The notes beneath the pieces were generated by a model. It was not told where the DNA came from. It was given only the letters and a program-made list of their open reading frames with translations, and ran no database searches. Of a stretch of 64,000 nt of DNA, positions 24,977-36,593 are shown piece by piece. A program made the position numbers and the translations under genes. Numbering within the stretch: the first letter of the stretch is position 1; each line of letters opens with the position of its first letter. Source of the DNA: Welwitschia mirabilis (Eukaryota; Gnetophyta; Gnetopsida; Welwitschiales); assembly GCA_051453625.1 (NCBI GenBank), contig JBOZIK010000001.1, positions 203,412,365 to 203,476,364 of the forward strand, in the 5' to 3' direction.

Positions 24977-25596
24977 TAAAAAACATCAAGAGGCATTCGA
25001 GATCTTCAAATAAGTTAAGATTGATATTCTCCTTTTGAAATCCATTAAACAAGTTTCTTCATATGCCAAATTTCTCAAGGACTTGTGCATCATTAAAATA
25101 AATATGAATGTCAAGATTAAAGCCTTCGTATCTTAACAAATGGGTGTTATTATTCAAAACCAAATTCCTCTTAAGTATAGGAGTTTAGGTATCCCACTAT
25201 TTTAATTACCATTGGAGATAAACATATTAGGCAAGCTTTATTAGATCTTTGAGCTAGTATGAATATTTAACTTATTGTGTCTACAAAGAACTTGGTTTGA
25301 TTGATTTTAAGAGTATAAAACTTTATTATAGTTATTTAATATCTTTTTAAAATCATCCTTAGGTATAATAAAGGATATCATAGTTTGACTTGAAAATTGT
25401 TACTTTCCAATGGATTTCATAGTCTTAAGAATAAAACAAGGTAGAAGTTATTTTGTAGCAATAATCTTGGGTGGATTTTTTCTTATCAATTTAAATGTTA
25501 TCATCAATTGTAGGAATTATCTTATTAAAATTTTATTTGAGAATATGATATTATGTTGTAACCTCCACTTTTTTGATAATCAAAAATTGCAAACAT

Positions 25597-25613
25597 TACA
25601 CTCTGATATCAAA
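25597..25613 (-). other. iMet primer-binding site of a minus-strand chromovirus-like element
   Basis: The minus strand reads TTTGATATCAGAGTGTAATG across this site, against the usual TTTTGGTATCAGAGC. The differences in the core are one G-to-A and one C-to-T. Confidence 0.65.
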
Positions 25614-27437
25614 TTATAACATGCAAATTTTCAATAGCTAAAAACTTTAAGTATATCTCTGATTCCAAAAGTGATCAATAAGCCTAAAAATTACATTATC
25701 AAAATTAAACTATTGATTTTCAATAAATGCCTAGAAAACTCAATCATCAGCTATGCATTCACTTGAAAATTTTAATAATCATCAAATAATAATAGTATTA
25801 TCTATATGTTTATTCATATTTCACATTATAAATAAATGTATTTCTCAAATAATTATGTATTAAAGGAGAGTAATAAACACTAGTAAAATAAATTTTAGTA
25901 TAATAACTGGGATCATGTTCACATAAATATTACAATTCATTAGGATGTCCAAGGCCCTTTAAATATATGCATGTAATGAAACATAAAAAGTAAGGAGAGA
26001 TTAATAATACATAAATTCTTCAAAAATATGAAATCACATAGATGATACCTAGCATGGAATTAATTCCTCTTTGCATCATCTCTTATAGCATTTCTTGCAC
26101 ATGCAAGCATAACATGAGAACTATAACCTTCATATTTCCTAGCATGGTTCATGACAATGTTTGAATTAGTATAGGGTTCCAAGTATAACGTAAGGAATTT
26201 CAATATATATTACAAAAACAATTTACATTTCCAAAATAATCCAAGATGTATGAAGAATAATCTAAGATGTAGGGAAAATTATTTTCTTTTACTACTATTT
26301 CATAATAGATTATAGTAATCCAGTTGCATACAACTAGGTCAGTTTCATGGCTTCAAGACTTCCCTTAGAGAGTTTCACTCCCTAAAGTCTAAACCATTGA
26401 TTATCCTTACTCATTTTAATTCTCTTATTTAGAAATCCTAAAGCCAAGGATAACAGCCAAAAATGTCCTAATACACAATGAACTTCTTACATGGCTTAAA
26501 TAGGATGGACAAGGGTTTGTGATGTAAAGTCTCTAAGAAAACTAAAATACTAGGTATATGTAATATGAATAGAACATGAAAAATTTAAATAATATGCAAG
26601 AACAGACCATATAAGAATTAAATAAATATTAAAATCTCTAAAAAATAAAGAATATTTGAGATGCAAGAGATAAGAACCATACAACAAAATAAATGAAAAA
26701 AATTATAAAACACACCATATTTAATATGATGACTCAAGAACTTCAAAAGATTTTAAGGCTCCATAGTTTTCCAAGCTCCAAGTTGGAAGTTATCAAAATT
26801 CAATAATAAAGGCTTTTTCAAAGATATAAAATGAGAAGGAAAGGAAGTTCTATTTATGGTAATAGGATGTAGGAAGGTAACAAGACATGAGAACATGAAG
26901 AGATACCATCATAAAAAGAAGTGGTGAAGGTGATAAAAGTGGTAGGAAATCCATAACTTCTTATCATTATGTTGCCTAACCACTAGGTTCACTAATATCA
27001 TAATAATAAATAATAATTATTAACATGCCACTAATTTTAATTATTACAATGAAGAATTAAATGAGCCACTTAACAAGTAATTTCTAAAAACCACATAAAT
27101 TATTTTCCATGTTAAATAAATAAAAGTGTAATAATCACATTAAAAATATTATTAATTTAACCACTAACTTAGCCACTACTTTAGCCATTAACATAAATAC
27201 TGACATATTTATTAATTTTAACCTTTAATGTAATCACTAATTTGACCACTAATGTAACCACTAACATAACCACTAACTTAGCCACTAATGGATATGCCAA
27301 TTTAGCCACTAACATAACCACTAACTTATCCACTAACATAAATACTTTAGCCATTAACATAGCCATGAATTTAATCAGTAAAGTTCATACTTAAATTAAT
27401 AATTATTTACAACAAATATGATATTATGGGTGTTACA
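25614..27437 (-). repeat. Chromovirus-like (Tekay-type) LTR, minus strand
   Basis: On the minus strand it begins TGTAACACCCATAATATC, the typical start of many plant chromovirus LTRs, and ends at the primer site near 25613. Length ~1.82 kb. It contains a 12-base minisatellite (27161-27380). A similar but rearranged sequence (ttgcatRcaac.. with a following ..actc-cctaaa.. segment) appears at 36710-36830, so fragments of this family may lie there too. Confidence 0.6.
27161..27380. repeat. Minisatellite, 12-base unit
   Basis: About 18 degenerate copies of a unit like ATAACCACTAAC / TTAGCCACTAAC. Because 12 is a multiple of three, the minus strand stays open for 61 codons with a repeating LVVM-type pattern; this is an artefact, not a protein. 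Confidence 0.85.
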
Positions 27438-28407
27438 AAATAAAAGGAATTAAAATAATACTTACAACACAAATTTTTTTATAATATAACTACATCTCAA
27501 TAATAAGGAAAATAAATATAATAACTAAATTAGGTTTATGGACTTTATAATAATAAAAATTATTTTAATTTAGTTTTTAAGCTAAATATTTGTAACTTTA
27601 AAAGTCTAAATGTGATATTTATCCACCCCTTAAAAAGTTTCATCATCAAAATTTGAATAAGAAAGCTTAATTCTTTACACTATAATACATCTAATTTGTA
27701 TTTACAAGGATAAAGCCAAAATGCTTACAAAGCTTTTTTCCATGTAAAGCTAGTTCTTAAATCCATTTCACTAACTTAGAAAAAGTTGTAAAGAATTATA
27801 AATGTAATTATGTAATAAGTACTTCTTAGTGTGGAGGGTAAAAAAAGAAATAGGTGATAACAATAGGGTTTACAAGATAAGAGATGACTACATCAATAAA
27901 ATGTTGTAACTGGTATTAACATTTGCATTGGAGAGTCAAACAAATAAGTGCTAATTTTAAAAGTATATATGGATCATTATTGATATCTTAGTACAAATGT
28001 AGAATGTGGTGATGACTTTGACTATCCATCAAATAAAATATCCTCCATGAACACTCATAGGACTTAATACAAGAAATATATCTCTGAAATAATTTCCACT
28101 GAAGATACAAATTGAGCTAGATTAATAGTCAAGGATAATATTAGTACTTTTGTAATTGTAATATTATTGAAATAGAATGTAGTTAAGTTATCTATAACTA
28201 AACCACACTGTGCAAAGATTCTTGAGTCTATAATTCTAACTTCATAATATGAGCAAATATGCTAGCATATAGATAAATATATTTACATGATTATTGTATA
28301 GTACTTTAGGAAGTAAAGTATGATCTAGTAAGTCTTTATATGCCATTATACCTATGAGAGGACTTGGCAAGACTAGCTTCAAGCAATGTCTAAGGCATCA
28401 ATAAGAA
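27438..28407. other. Spacer with a possible polypurine tract, no gene
   Basis: On the minus strand near 27620-27660 it reads TTTTGATGATGAAACTTTTTAAGGGG, wording close to the CGAGGACGAAATTT..AAGGGGGG that ends the internal region of many Tekay-type elements, here about 190 bases before TGTAACACCC. Otherwise AT-rich without ORFs. Confidence 0.35.
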
Positions 28408-29684
28408 TGTTGTGATGCCAATTTGTATGTATTTGATGGAACATATTGAGTAGTTTTATAGGAAATTAGGTAGGTTCATGTTGAGTTTCAACAATAATGA
28501 AGAGATAAGAAAAATAGTACAAAAACATGTAATCTTCATTATGTTTAATAGCATTTCAGGCAAATTGCAAAACTTCCTATTTGAAGCAGAAATCCTATGA
28601 TCAAAGAGGCTAATCTAAAATAAGAAATAACTTTAAGAAGCCCATTATCACCTTATCATCTAGACAATAGTATGGATGATATAAGTAATTATGATGATTA
28701 GGATACTAACTAGACCAAACTCATAGTTGATGTGGATTTTGTCTAATGTGGTATTATCTCTTGTATCATTTAGATGATTAGTAGGATAATACATGAAAAT
28801 AACTACTTATCAAACTTCATAAAACTTTTACCATGTGTCATGTACCTTCTGTGCACCATTAGGATTTCATCATGTCTATTAGGATTTTCTATTTTAAAGT
28901 CTTATTTTTAATAAATACCTCCTCCTCCATCAACTATGAATTTATCTTCTTTAATACTAAAAATTCATATGATAGAAGATCAAATGGTAGGAGATCCATC
29001 CATTATTGTTATAAAGAGATGTCTTCTTATTGTTGGCTATGTATTCACAATTGAAGTGTACTACTTTATAACATAGATGTTGATTCACTTATAATAAAAA
29101 CTTTATTTTATTTTCATATATTTTGTTATGTGCATTTACCTAATGTTTTATGTTACTTATGATTCTGTGACAGCTTCATTTATGGTATAGCTTCATTTGT
29201 GATATTGAATATGAGGGAAACATTTGTTAAGATTTGACACTAATAGTTTAATTGAATTGCATTTCCATTTTATATATTAACATTAAATATTTTCATATTC
29301 TATTTAATATGCTTGATAGATTAGGTTGATTAGGATTTAGTGATAATTCTCCTTGATTGAGATAAGTTATATAGGTTCGATCTCTATGATAGATTAATTT
29401 AGTAATCGAATAAGTATTTTACTTAGAATAGTATTACATTTCATTTGCATAGTTTTCTTTCTTTACATTATTCTTACATTGTTGTTTATTTTGTTCCACT
29501 TAAAAGAAAATAGAAAAATATTTCATTTGAAATCACTTCTCTTTTTTCTTGCCTATGCCTTGGATGGATTATGACATTTAGGTGTACTTCCATCTATATT
29601 AGTGTGTTGTGTTTTGCAATATATATTTATGATTAATAATATTTAATAAGAATGTAAAAGATTGCATAAATAAACATCACAACA
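28408..29684 (+). repeat. 5' LTR type F2
   Basis: 1277 bases with a perfect 10-base terminal inverted repeat TGTTGTGATG/CATCACAACA and a primer site 2 bases after the end. A second F2 copy is at 57849-58936. It carries two copies of the nested motif (28644-28685, 28751-28792) and, near 28980, the GATAGAAGATCAAATGGTAG / GAGATCCATCC segment shared with F1 and F3 LTRs. Two TTAGGATTT sites near 28858 and 28881 correspond to intact TTAGGGTTT teloboxes in the other copy. The 60-codon frame at 28872-29054 is inside the LTR and is not a gene. Confidence 0.85.
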
Positions 29685-29686
29685 TC

Positions 29687-29705
29687 TTAGTATTATGGTC
29701 AGGAA
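29687..29705 (+). other. Decayed tRNA-Asp primer-binding site
   Basis: TTAGTATTATGGTCAGGAA aligned to TTGGCGCCGTTGCCGGGGA (the Athila site, from memory) has ten differences; nine are C-to-T or G-to-A. The following ATGGCTACTAGGAG resembles AAGGCTATTAAGGAG after the site at 40029. Confidence 0.65.
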
Positions 29706-30342
29706 TGGCTACTAGGAGTTAGAGGATTATTATTACTTAAATAAGTAGTTCAGATTTCAGTTTAAGTATTTGTATATAGTAAAATTATATCTTCATAGTA
29801 GAACTATAGGTTTTTATTTTTTCATTTTTTGATTTGTATTTAAAAATAACACCTTATCATCCCCCTCATTATCTAGATGATATGTGATAGATGATATTTT
29901 ATAAAACTAGGGTTTTTCATTTTTCATAAGAACTAGGGTTTTCCTAACATCCCCTTTGTCATCCACATGACTTAAAGGATGAGTGTCAGTTTTCTTTCTA
30001 TGTTATTTTGAAACTCTATTTTTATGTATTTTTGGTTTTAAGGTTTTTTGTATGTGCTACCATCTATGTACATCATCCAGATAACATTGATACAATAATC
30101 GTAAACCATTAGTAAGCATGTAGGGATATGATAAACTAATATAAGAAGATAAAGTATCAGAGAGAGTGGTTGCTGATCAAAGAAATCATCAGAGAAGATT
30201 TGATCAACTACAAACTAATCCTAGGTATGCATACCCCAGGTAATAAGAAATTCCAAAAATTAAATAAGAATATTAATCTATATTTATTATTTCCAAATAT
30301 AATTTTTCAAAATAAAGTTTAGAAGCAAATAGTTTTATTCTA
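29706..30342 (+). other. Untranslated leader with three copies of the nested inverted-repeat motif
   Basis: No ORF. Motif copies at 29853-29896, 29946-29987 and (weaker) 30057-30097. Telobox-like CTAGGGTTTT sites near 29908 and 29931. This leader would hold packaging signals in a live element. Confidence 0.5.
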
Positions 30343-31760
30343 ATGTCGAGTTCTATGCAAAAGTAAAAACAAGTGTCTTTGCCTAATCCCCCTATTATGA
30401 TAGGAACCTTTACTAATCTTATAAATACAAATGCTAATGTTACTCTTAAAGAATTAATTGCAAATAAAAATCATGAAATTCAAAATTATTTTGACCTACC
30501 TCTTGGTGATGATGTCGAGTTAGGAAACTAAAGTGCATATCCTATTTTTACTGAAGAAAATGATGAAGATGCACTTCATCATATATCCAACATAGAACAA
30601 TTAGTGCTTACTTCAGGAAATGGAAAAAAATAAATTAGTAATCCTACTTACATGATTATCTTTTGCATCATACTAAAATAAAAAAGAAATGTTATGACTA
30701 ATAACTATTTTACATAAAAGTTTAAAAACATGAAACCAAGTTTAAGAAGCCTTTATAAACAGATTTATGAGTGAAAGTATAATGAGAAAAAGAAAGAAAG
30801 AGGTAATAAATATTCAAGAGTAACCTAATGAAGATTACACCACAACTTATAAATGATTTTTCATTTTAATGCATTCTAATCCCATTAATGTATTTACTCA
30901 AGAAGAGCTGATAGACTATTTTTATAATCTATTAAATATCCAAACTAAACAACTTATTGATTTTTCAAGTAATGGTAACTTAATTAACCTCACATTAGAA
31001 AATGTATGGAAGTTGTTGGAAGAATTAGTGGAACTAAGTCAAACTTGGCCTAAACCAACATCTAAAGAAAATCATACTATAGGCCAAATTATAAAATTTC
31101 TTAAAGAAGTAAAATAAGAAAAGGAGGAAGTTAAATAAAAACCAATAAACATAATTAAGGATTTCATAAAAACTTTAGAAAAATACACTCAAATGGCTTT
31201 AAATGCAAAAGTGTTAAATTAAAATAATGTGGTTTCAACATGCAATTTATGTAAAGACAATTATCATATAATGAAATAAGGTCCTTTATTACCAACTTAT
31301 AAAGTAAAAATTTATGAAGAAGTATATGCATTCAATTAAAAGTCTTCAAACTTTAGGAATTAAAATCAATTTTGATCTATAATAAATGGATAACCAAATG
31401 TTCAATATTTTGAGAACAAATTTAAGAACTTTTGAATAAGTCATCTATAATTTCAAACATTTAAAAGAAGATTTAAGAATGCTAATTTCTAATCTAATAA
31501 TTCAAACTTCAACCAAGTAGCTCAAGTTTTTAAGCAAGTAATTCAAATTTTTAAAATCAAAATGGTTCACTTAGAAATTTAATGGACAAGTTAAGAAAAT
31601 TATAAGAGAAGACAAATTCATACATTGAAAATCTAGTAAATGTTCTTGAACAAACTATGCTAGCAAATCAAAGATCATAAGGATCACTTACAAAACAAAC
31701 TTTTCCTAACCTAATGAAGTAAGAAAATATTGCAAGGTTGTAACAAGAAGTAAAAATGAT
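30343..31760 (+). pseudogene. Athila-like gag
   Basis: Opens MSSSMQK[stop]KQVSLPNPPIM and continues open with two amber/ochre stops through NYFDLPLGDDVE. The best-preserved part, 30869-31117, reads FTQEELIDYFYN, QLIDFSSNGNLINLTLENV and WKLLEELVEL, which fits the Gag core of Athila-type elements (usual LMNAASNGNL, TPEEAYELLEE). A zinc-knuckle start CNLCKDNYH is at 31241-31270, with the last Cys lost, followed by EEVYAFN (usual EEVNYVGN) and an asparagine/phenylalanine-rich stretch. A coiled-coil-like segment follows near 31600. Function when alive: particle formation and RNA packaging. Confidence 0.75.
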
Positions 31761-32129
31761 ATAACACCTTCTACCATGAGGCTTTAACTTCCAAAAATAA
31801 TAAGAAAGATAATGAAGAAGAAGAAGATATAAAAATATTAGAAAACCATAACTCTCATTCTCCTTTAAGTGATAAGCCTAACCCAAAAAAATTCTTCTTA
31901 AGATAAACTAAAGAAGCCTATTACCCCTTGGCTTAATGAATTAAATATAAATTCTACTTTTGATAATGATTTAAAATCTTTAATGCAAGTTGTGAGTATA
32001 AAATTATCTTTTGAAAACTCTTGTAAGAAAATCCTAAATATTATAAGTGATGAAAAGATCTAATTAGGAGTAAATAAAAATAAACTATGCCTAGTAAAGT
32101 CTTCCTAGCCTAATATATATCTAACTTAG

Positions 32130-32490
32130 TTTTGCATAGATGTCCAAAATTTAAGGACCTTGGAGTAGCAATGGTTAGTATTACTTTAGAATGAAATGAA
32201 AGAATTAAGAAAGCCTTAATTGATATAAGAGTACTTATTAATATTATGCCTTTATAAGTTTGTCAAATATTAGTTTGAAAAGTAGAATTGAGCCTACAAA
32301 TATTATCTTAGAATTAGCTCATACATTAGTAAAGAAACCTTTAGGAATAATAAAAGACTTGGTGATTCAAATAAAGGAAGTATTTTATCCAATAGATCTA
32401 GTTGTAATTAAAGTTAAAAATAATGGAGGTTATCCATTAATTCTAGGTAGAGAATTTTATGCAACTTTCTATTGTATTATTAATACATGA
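32130..32490 (+). pseudogene. Gypsy aspartic protease
   Basis: PKFKDLGVAMVSITLE (usual PPKLKDPGSFTIPC.IG) leads to ALIDIRVLINIMPL at 32213-32254, replacing ALCDLGASINLMPLS: the catalytic Asp remains but LGA has become IRV through transitions (GGN to AGA, GCN to GTA). Then KVELS, a 76-codon open stretch 32260-32490 with IKEVFYPIDLVVIKV and the family end LGREFYATF (usual LGRPFLAT). The protease would cut Gag-Pol; here it cannot be active. Confidence 0.85.
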
Positions 32491-33043
32491 AATAGAAGGA
32501 TGAAGTGCCATTTAGGAAAAAAACAATTTGCCAATAGATTGTTTGATGCCACTGAGAAAGGCATGGGTGATGAGTGGAATGTAAAGGAAGAAATCAAACT
32601 AACATTGTTTTTATAGCATTGCCCAGTTAAAGAGAGAGGGTAAATAATTCATGAGCCTATCTTGTATGATGATCTGCTTAAAGTAGAAAATTTAAAAGCT
32701 TTTAACTATAATAAACTCAACTATGAACACTTAGGAACCCACTATTTTGATCAGGATAATGAAGAAACTAAATATATGATTTGAAGAAAAGCTTAACATT
32801 TTAAAGAAACTATGATTTCATATTTTGAGGGAGGTTGTTCACCTCTATTATTTGGACAACAATTAGAGACGATAGTTAACTCTAAGAAATCCTTAATAGA
32901 AATTAAAAATTTTAACTTAGAGCTTAAACTTTTACTCAGTCATATAAAATATATCTTCCTATGTAATGATCAGGATAAACCATTAATAATAAATGAAAAT
33001 CTTTCCCCTCAATAATAATTTACTTTAATCTTACTTTTGAATT
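32491..33043 (+). pseudogene. Protease-RT linker
   Basis: The variable spacer between protease and RT. A 67-codon open frame (32812-33015, MISYFEGGCSPLLFG to NENLSPQ) lies in the pol reading direction and is probably part of the polyprotein linker rather than a separate gene. Confidence 0.45.
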
Positions 33044-33439
33044 TTAAGATTAATGAGTTTATTTGGACTCATATGGATTTAGCAATCATTCTTACTTCCA
33101 TTATTCAACATAAAATCAACCTTGAGAATAATGCAAAACCAATTAGATAACCCCAAATAAGACTAAATCCAATCCTTAAACAATTAGTTAAAGATGAAAT
33201 CATTAAATTAATGAATGCTAAAATTGCTTATGCCATATTTAATAGTGAGTGGATTAGTTATTTAATGGTACTACCTAAAAATATAAGAAGTAAAAAATTT
33301 GTATTGATTTTAGAAATCTCAAGGAAGTAATAAAGAAAGACCACTATCCTTTATCTTTTCTAGATCAAATTATTAATATAATCCAAAGACATATCTTTTA
33401 TTGCTTTCTTGATGGGTATAGTGGTTATATCAGTTTGGT
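33044..33439 (+). pseudogene. Gypsy reverse transcriptase, N-terminal part (copy before the gap)
   Basis: Reads INEFIWTHMDL, IIQHKINLE (usual SICMHKILLE), RLNPILKQLVKDEIIKLM (usual RLNP.MKEVVKKEVIKLL), SEWISYLMVLPK (usual SAWVSPVQVVPKKGG), then after a short deletion CIDFRNLKEVIKKDHYPLSF, LDQIINIIQRH and FYCFLDGYSGYISL. This is unmistakable Athila/Tat-type RT. The tryptophan-loop block (VTGWR) is missing. The sequence is cut by the 100-N gap. Confidence 0.9.
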
Positions 33440-33539
33440 NNNNNNNNNNNNNNNNNNNNNNNNNNNNNNNNNNNNNNNNNNNNNNNNNNNNNNNNNNNNN
33501 NNNNNNNNNNNNNNNNNNNNNNNNNNNNNNNNNNNNNNN
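33440..33539. other. Assembly gap, 100 N
   Basis: The sequence after it (33540-33880) restarts the same RT region already seen at 33100-33439, at clearly lower than allelic identity. Confidence 0.95.
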
Positions 33540-34350
33540 TTATTATTCAACATAAAATCTACTTGAAGATAATAAAAACCCTATTAAGAAATCCTAATGT
33601 AGATTAAATTCAATTCTTAAACAAGTTATAAAGGATGAAATCATTAAATTAATGGATACTAGAATTATTTATGTCATATCTAATAGTGAATGAATTAGCT
33701 CTTTGACAGTAATGCCTAAGAAAAATGTGAATTAGGGCACGTGTATTGATTTTAGAAAACTAAATGAAGTGATAAAGAAAAACCATTATCTTTTACTTTC
33801 CTTAACTAGATACTTGATTAGAATCCATGTACATGTCTTTCATTGCTTCTTGATGTATATAATAATTACAATCAAGTTCATATAGCTAGTGAGGATCAAG
33901 CTAAAATAACTTTTACCTCATCTTTTAGAACTTTTGCCTTTAGACACATGCCTTTTAAAATTTTTAGTGCTCATTCTACTTTTTAACATGCAATGATGGT
34001 TTTTTTTTTTTTTTAGAGAATTCAATTGAAATTTTTATAGATGACTTCTCAATCTATAGTGAAAACTTTGAACAAATATTAGAAAGGTTAGATAAAGTCC
34101 CTAATAGATGTATTGAGAGTTACCTACATTTTAGTTGAAAAGAGAGTTTATTGTTAATTGATAATGAAATTACATTATATCATCACATTTTTAATAAAGG
34201 AATTAGAATGCAGCATGAAAAAGCAAGTATCATTAAAAACCTAACTCTTCCAATAAATGTAAAATAAGTTTGATGTTTCCTTAGTTATTATGATTTTTAT
34301 CATTATTTTATTTAGGATTATGTTAAAATTTATAAACCCCTTTACTTATT
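33540..34350 (+). pseudogene. Gypsy reverse transcriptase (copy after the gap)
   Basis: Restarts at IIQHKI and reads QVIKDEIIKLMDTRIIYVIS, TCIDFRKLNEVIKKNHYLL, then after frame changes VHIASEDQAKITFTSSFRTF and RHMPFKIFSAHSTF (usual EDQEKTTFTCPFGTFAYRRMPFGLCNAPATF), IEIFIDDFSIYSENFEQ at about 34028-34078 (usual VEVFMDDFSVYG; the DD pair is kept) and LERLDKVPNRCIESYLHFS. A 16-base T run at 34000 precedes the catalytic box and probably caused a frame change. Stops are frequent. It continues in order into RNase H. Confidence 0.85.
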
Positions 34351-34439
34351 ACTTGAAAAAGAAGCTAAATTTAATTAGAATGATTCTTATTAGCTTTATT
34401 TTAAAACATTTATAAATAAAATCTCTTCTACACCTATAA

Positions 34440-34800
34440 TAATAAAACCTAATTATAATAGAGATTTTGAATTAATGCATGATGCTAGTAATATTTTCGT
34501 GGACGGGGGTTCTTAGAAAAAAGTATGAAAAATATTTTAAAGTTATATCTTATGATAGAAAAACGTTATCTAGAGATTAATAAAATTATACTAATAATGA
34601 GAAATAAATGTTAGCTATATTTTACCTCAATAATCTTAGATACTATTCATTAAGCTTTTATATAAACATTTATGCAGACTACATAGATTTTAGTGCTAGA
34701 CTCATTAGAGGGATTCTCCTTATATAAGAATTTAATCTTACCATCATTGATAAAGTAGGAAAACATAATAGTACAATAGGTCATTTATCATGTCTTTCTT
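34440..34800 (+). pseudogene. Gypsy RNase H
   Basis: NYNRDFELMHDASNIF (usual PFEIMCDASDYAVGAVLGQ), then LRYYSLSFYINIYADYIDF (usual KFRSYLIGSKVIVYTDHAA), ARLIRGILLI[stop]EFNLTIIDKVGKHN (usual RLIRWILLLQEFDLEIKDKKG.EN) and GHLSCL (usual DHLSRL). Domain order and spacing fit Athila-type pol. The linker after it keeps YADIVNYLIT (usual WYADIVNYLV). Confidence 0.8.
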
Positions 34801-34959
34801 CTTCTCTTGATAATCTTATAATTGATGATTTCTTTTTGGATGAATAAACTTTTATCATATCTTCTACTCATCTTCTTTCTTAGTATGCTGATATAGTTAA
34901 TTATCTTATTACCATAAAAACACCATAACATTAGAGCTATAATCAAAAAATTTTTTTTC

Positions 34960-35695
34960 TCTATAGAATAGGTAATTATGGAGCCACATCTTTATCATAG
35001 ATGCAAAGAACAAATCATGAGGAAATGTGTGCCTGAATGGGCAAAACTAAAAATCCTTTATATTTATAATGGTGGTATTTATAGAGATTATTTTAGTGAA
35101 TAAAAAATATCAATGAAAACTATTCACTCTAGTTTTTATTAACCAAGTCTTTTTTAGGATTTTTTTAACTTTGCTAGAAAGAGTGATGCTTGTGAATGTT
35201 ATGGTATCCTTATTCTTCTCATAAGATGTTTTTTAAGCTATTCTTAAATGTGCCTTTTAATTATTAGAGAATTTATTGTATAGGACCCAGTTAATCACCT
35301 TTTAATGATAAGAATTACATTTTAGTGATTTTTGATTATGTTACTAAATGAATCAAAGCTATTCCTTCTTTTATGAATGATGCTCAAACTATTTAAAATT
35401 TTGTTAGAACTCATATTTTTCAATGTTTTATTTTTTTTATAATTATCGTTAGTGATCAAGAAATCTATTTTATAAATCATATTTTTAAGAAACTTCTTTT
35501 ATCCATTAAAATTAAGCATAGAGTAACTTGTACTTATCATTTACAAATAATGGTCATGTTAAAAATGCAAACAGAGAAATTATAAAAAAAGCTTTAAAAA
35601 ATTATCTTTATTAATAATAAATCTTATAATTCTAAGATTAATGATGTTTTTTGGGCTTATCATACTACTTGGCATAATTCTCTTTGTTTTTCCAC
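34960..35695 (+). pseudogene. Gypsy integrase, C-terminally truncated
   Basis: The zinc domain reads CVPEWAKLKILYIYNGGIYRDYFS: both zinc His residues (usual CHS..GGHFG) are Tyr, consistent with C-to-T. SFY[stop]PSLF[stop]DFF fits GFYWPTLFKDA. The core: YILVIFDYVTK[stop]IKAIPS (catalytic Asp kept), IIVSDQEIYFINHIFKKLL (usual IISDGGTHFCN..F), then VTCTYHLQ (usual VATPYHPQTNGQ) and DVFWAYHTTWHNSL (usual DALWAYRTAYKTPIG). It stops there and the next base run is an F1 LTR. No C-terminal domain remains. Confidence 0.85.
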
Positions 35696-36593
35696 TATTG
35701 TGCTATTAATTTGTGGTTATTTGATGGGATTTTATAAGCCATTTTGCAAGACTTTTACATAGGTTTAAGTGTAATTCTGAGGATTTTAAAGATTCAATAG
35801 AAGATCTTAGAAATGTGAAATTCTTACCTAGATTTAATGTATTTAAGACACATTCTAATCATAGAGCTTTAGAAGAATATTACTGACAGCAATGCTAAGT
35901 TTCTTTTCAAGAAAATGATTAAAGAAAATCAGTATCCTCTTTGTCGTCTAAATGACAAGAAGGATGATGACAGCTGATATGGAATACCAAGTTATTTAAT
36001 GAATAATCTATCAAGTTAATTTCTATAATGAGCTATCATCTTCTTCATTATTTAGATGATCTAACAAGGCAACACTGACATATAACCGACTCTAACAGTC
36101 AAGCCTTGACTGTTTTGTCCATTTGTTTTGTGTAAAAGGGCATATCTTATAGTGCCTTTTGTTTGCCATTTTCTACTATGTTTTATTATAAATAAGACCC
36201 TCTTTAACTCTTTTATCTGTCTTTATTACACTGAAAATTCTTGTAACAGGAGATCAAAGGGTAGGAGATCTATCTTGAGTATTGCAAAAAGACGTTCCCT
36301 TGGTGGAGGGCTATGTATCCTTCATTGAGGCCTAATTATTTTATAACCTAGATGCTTTGTTACTCTTAATATAAAATTTTTTTCTTTCATGTTTACATAT
36401 TAGATTATTAAATGATACTTATGGTTTATATTATCCTTAATCTAGTGATAATTTCTTTGGTGATATAGATCATCAAGCGCAACCTTTGTTAAGGTTGAAA
36501 GCAAATAGTATCAGGATCATTTTTTATTACATATTAGATTAGGTTACATCTTGCTTTTGCATTGCACTCTATTTTCTGCATTATTCTTTATCT
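35696..36593 (+). repeat. LTR type F1, copy A (right end lost in a gap)
   Basis: Begins TATTGTGCTATTAATTTGTGG, which matches the start of LTR B (TGTTGCACTACTAATTTGTAG) with TG changed to TA. It carries two nested motif copies (35933-35972, 36032-36077), the TATA box at 36187, the AGGAGATCAAAGGGTAGGAG segment near 36247 and the CTTGGTGGAGGGCTATGTAT segment near 36299. Compared with B it lacks the last ~190 bases. The 66-codon frame at 36128-36328 is LTR sequence, not a gene. Confidence 0.8.
36187..36194 (+). promoter_or_regulatory. TATA box of LTR F1 copy A
   Basis: TATAAATA, present at the same place in copies B (39442) and C (45168), about 50 bases before the conserved GGAGATCAAAGG segment taken as R. 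Confidence 0.6.

Larger units (their letters stand above)
22466..25590. other. Long AT-rich stretch, no gene recognised
   Basis: It would be the 5' internal region of the element whose LTR ends at 22447. A thymine-rich tract (22480-23230) yields short phenylalanine/leucine-rich frames that are compositional. A frame near 24120-24270 reads NVKVTSTFKISKNFKVNNKLK without a recognised domain. 24430-25590 holds only short frames on both strands. Two small gaps interrupt it. Confidence 0.3.
28408..35695 (+). mobile_element. Athila-like Ty3-gypsy element, most complete copy, plus strand
   Basis: Order: LTR F2 (28408-29684), tRNA-Asp-type primer site (29687), untranslated leader with motif copies, gag (30343-31760), protease (32130-32490), RT (33044-34350, duplicated across a gap), RNase H (34440-34800), integrase (34960-35695). 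RT before integrase is the gypsy order. It ends abruptly at an F1-type LTR instead of its own integrase tail, 3' region and F2 LTR. All frames carry stops; dead. Because of the 100-N gap at 33440 the two halves may be from different copies. Confidence 0.75.

Noticed and set aside
27181-27366. 61-codon minus frame with an LVVM-like repeat
   Set aside because: It is the translation of a 12-base minisatellite, open because the unit is a multiple of three.
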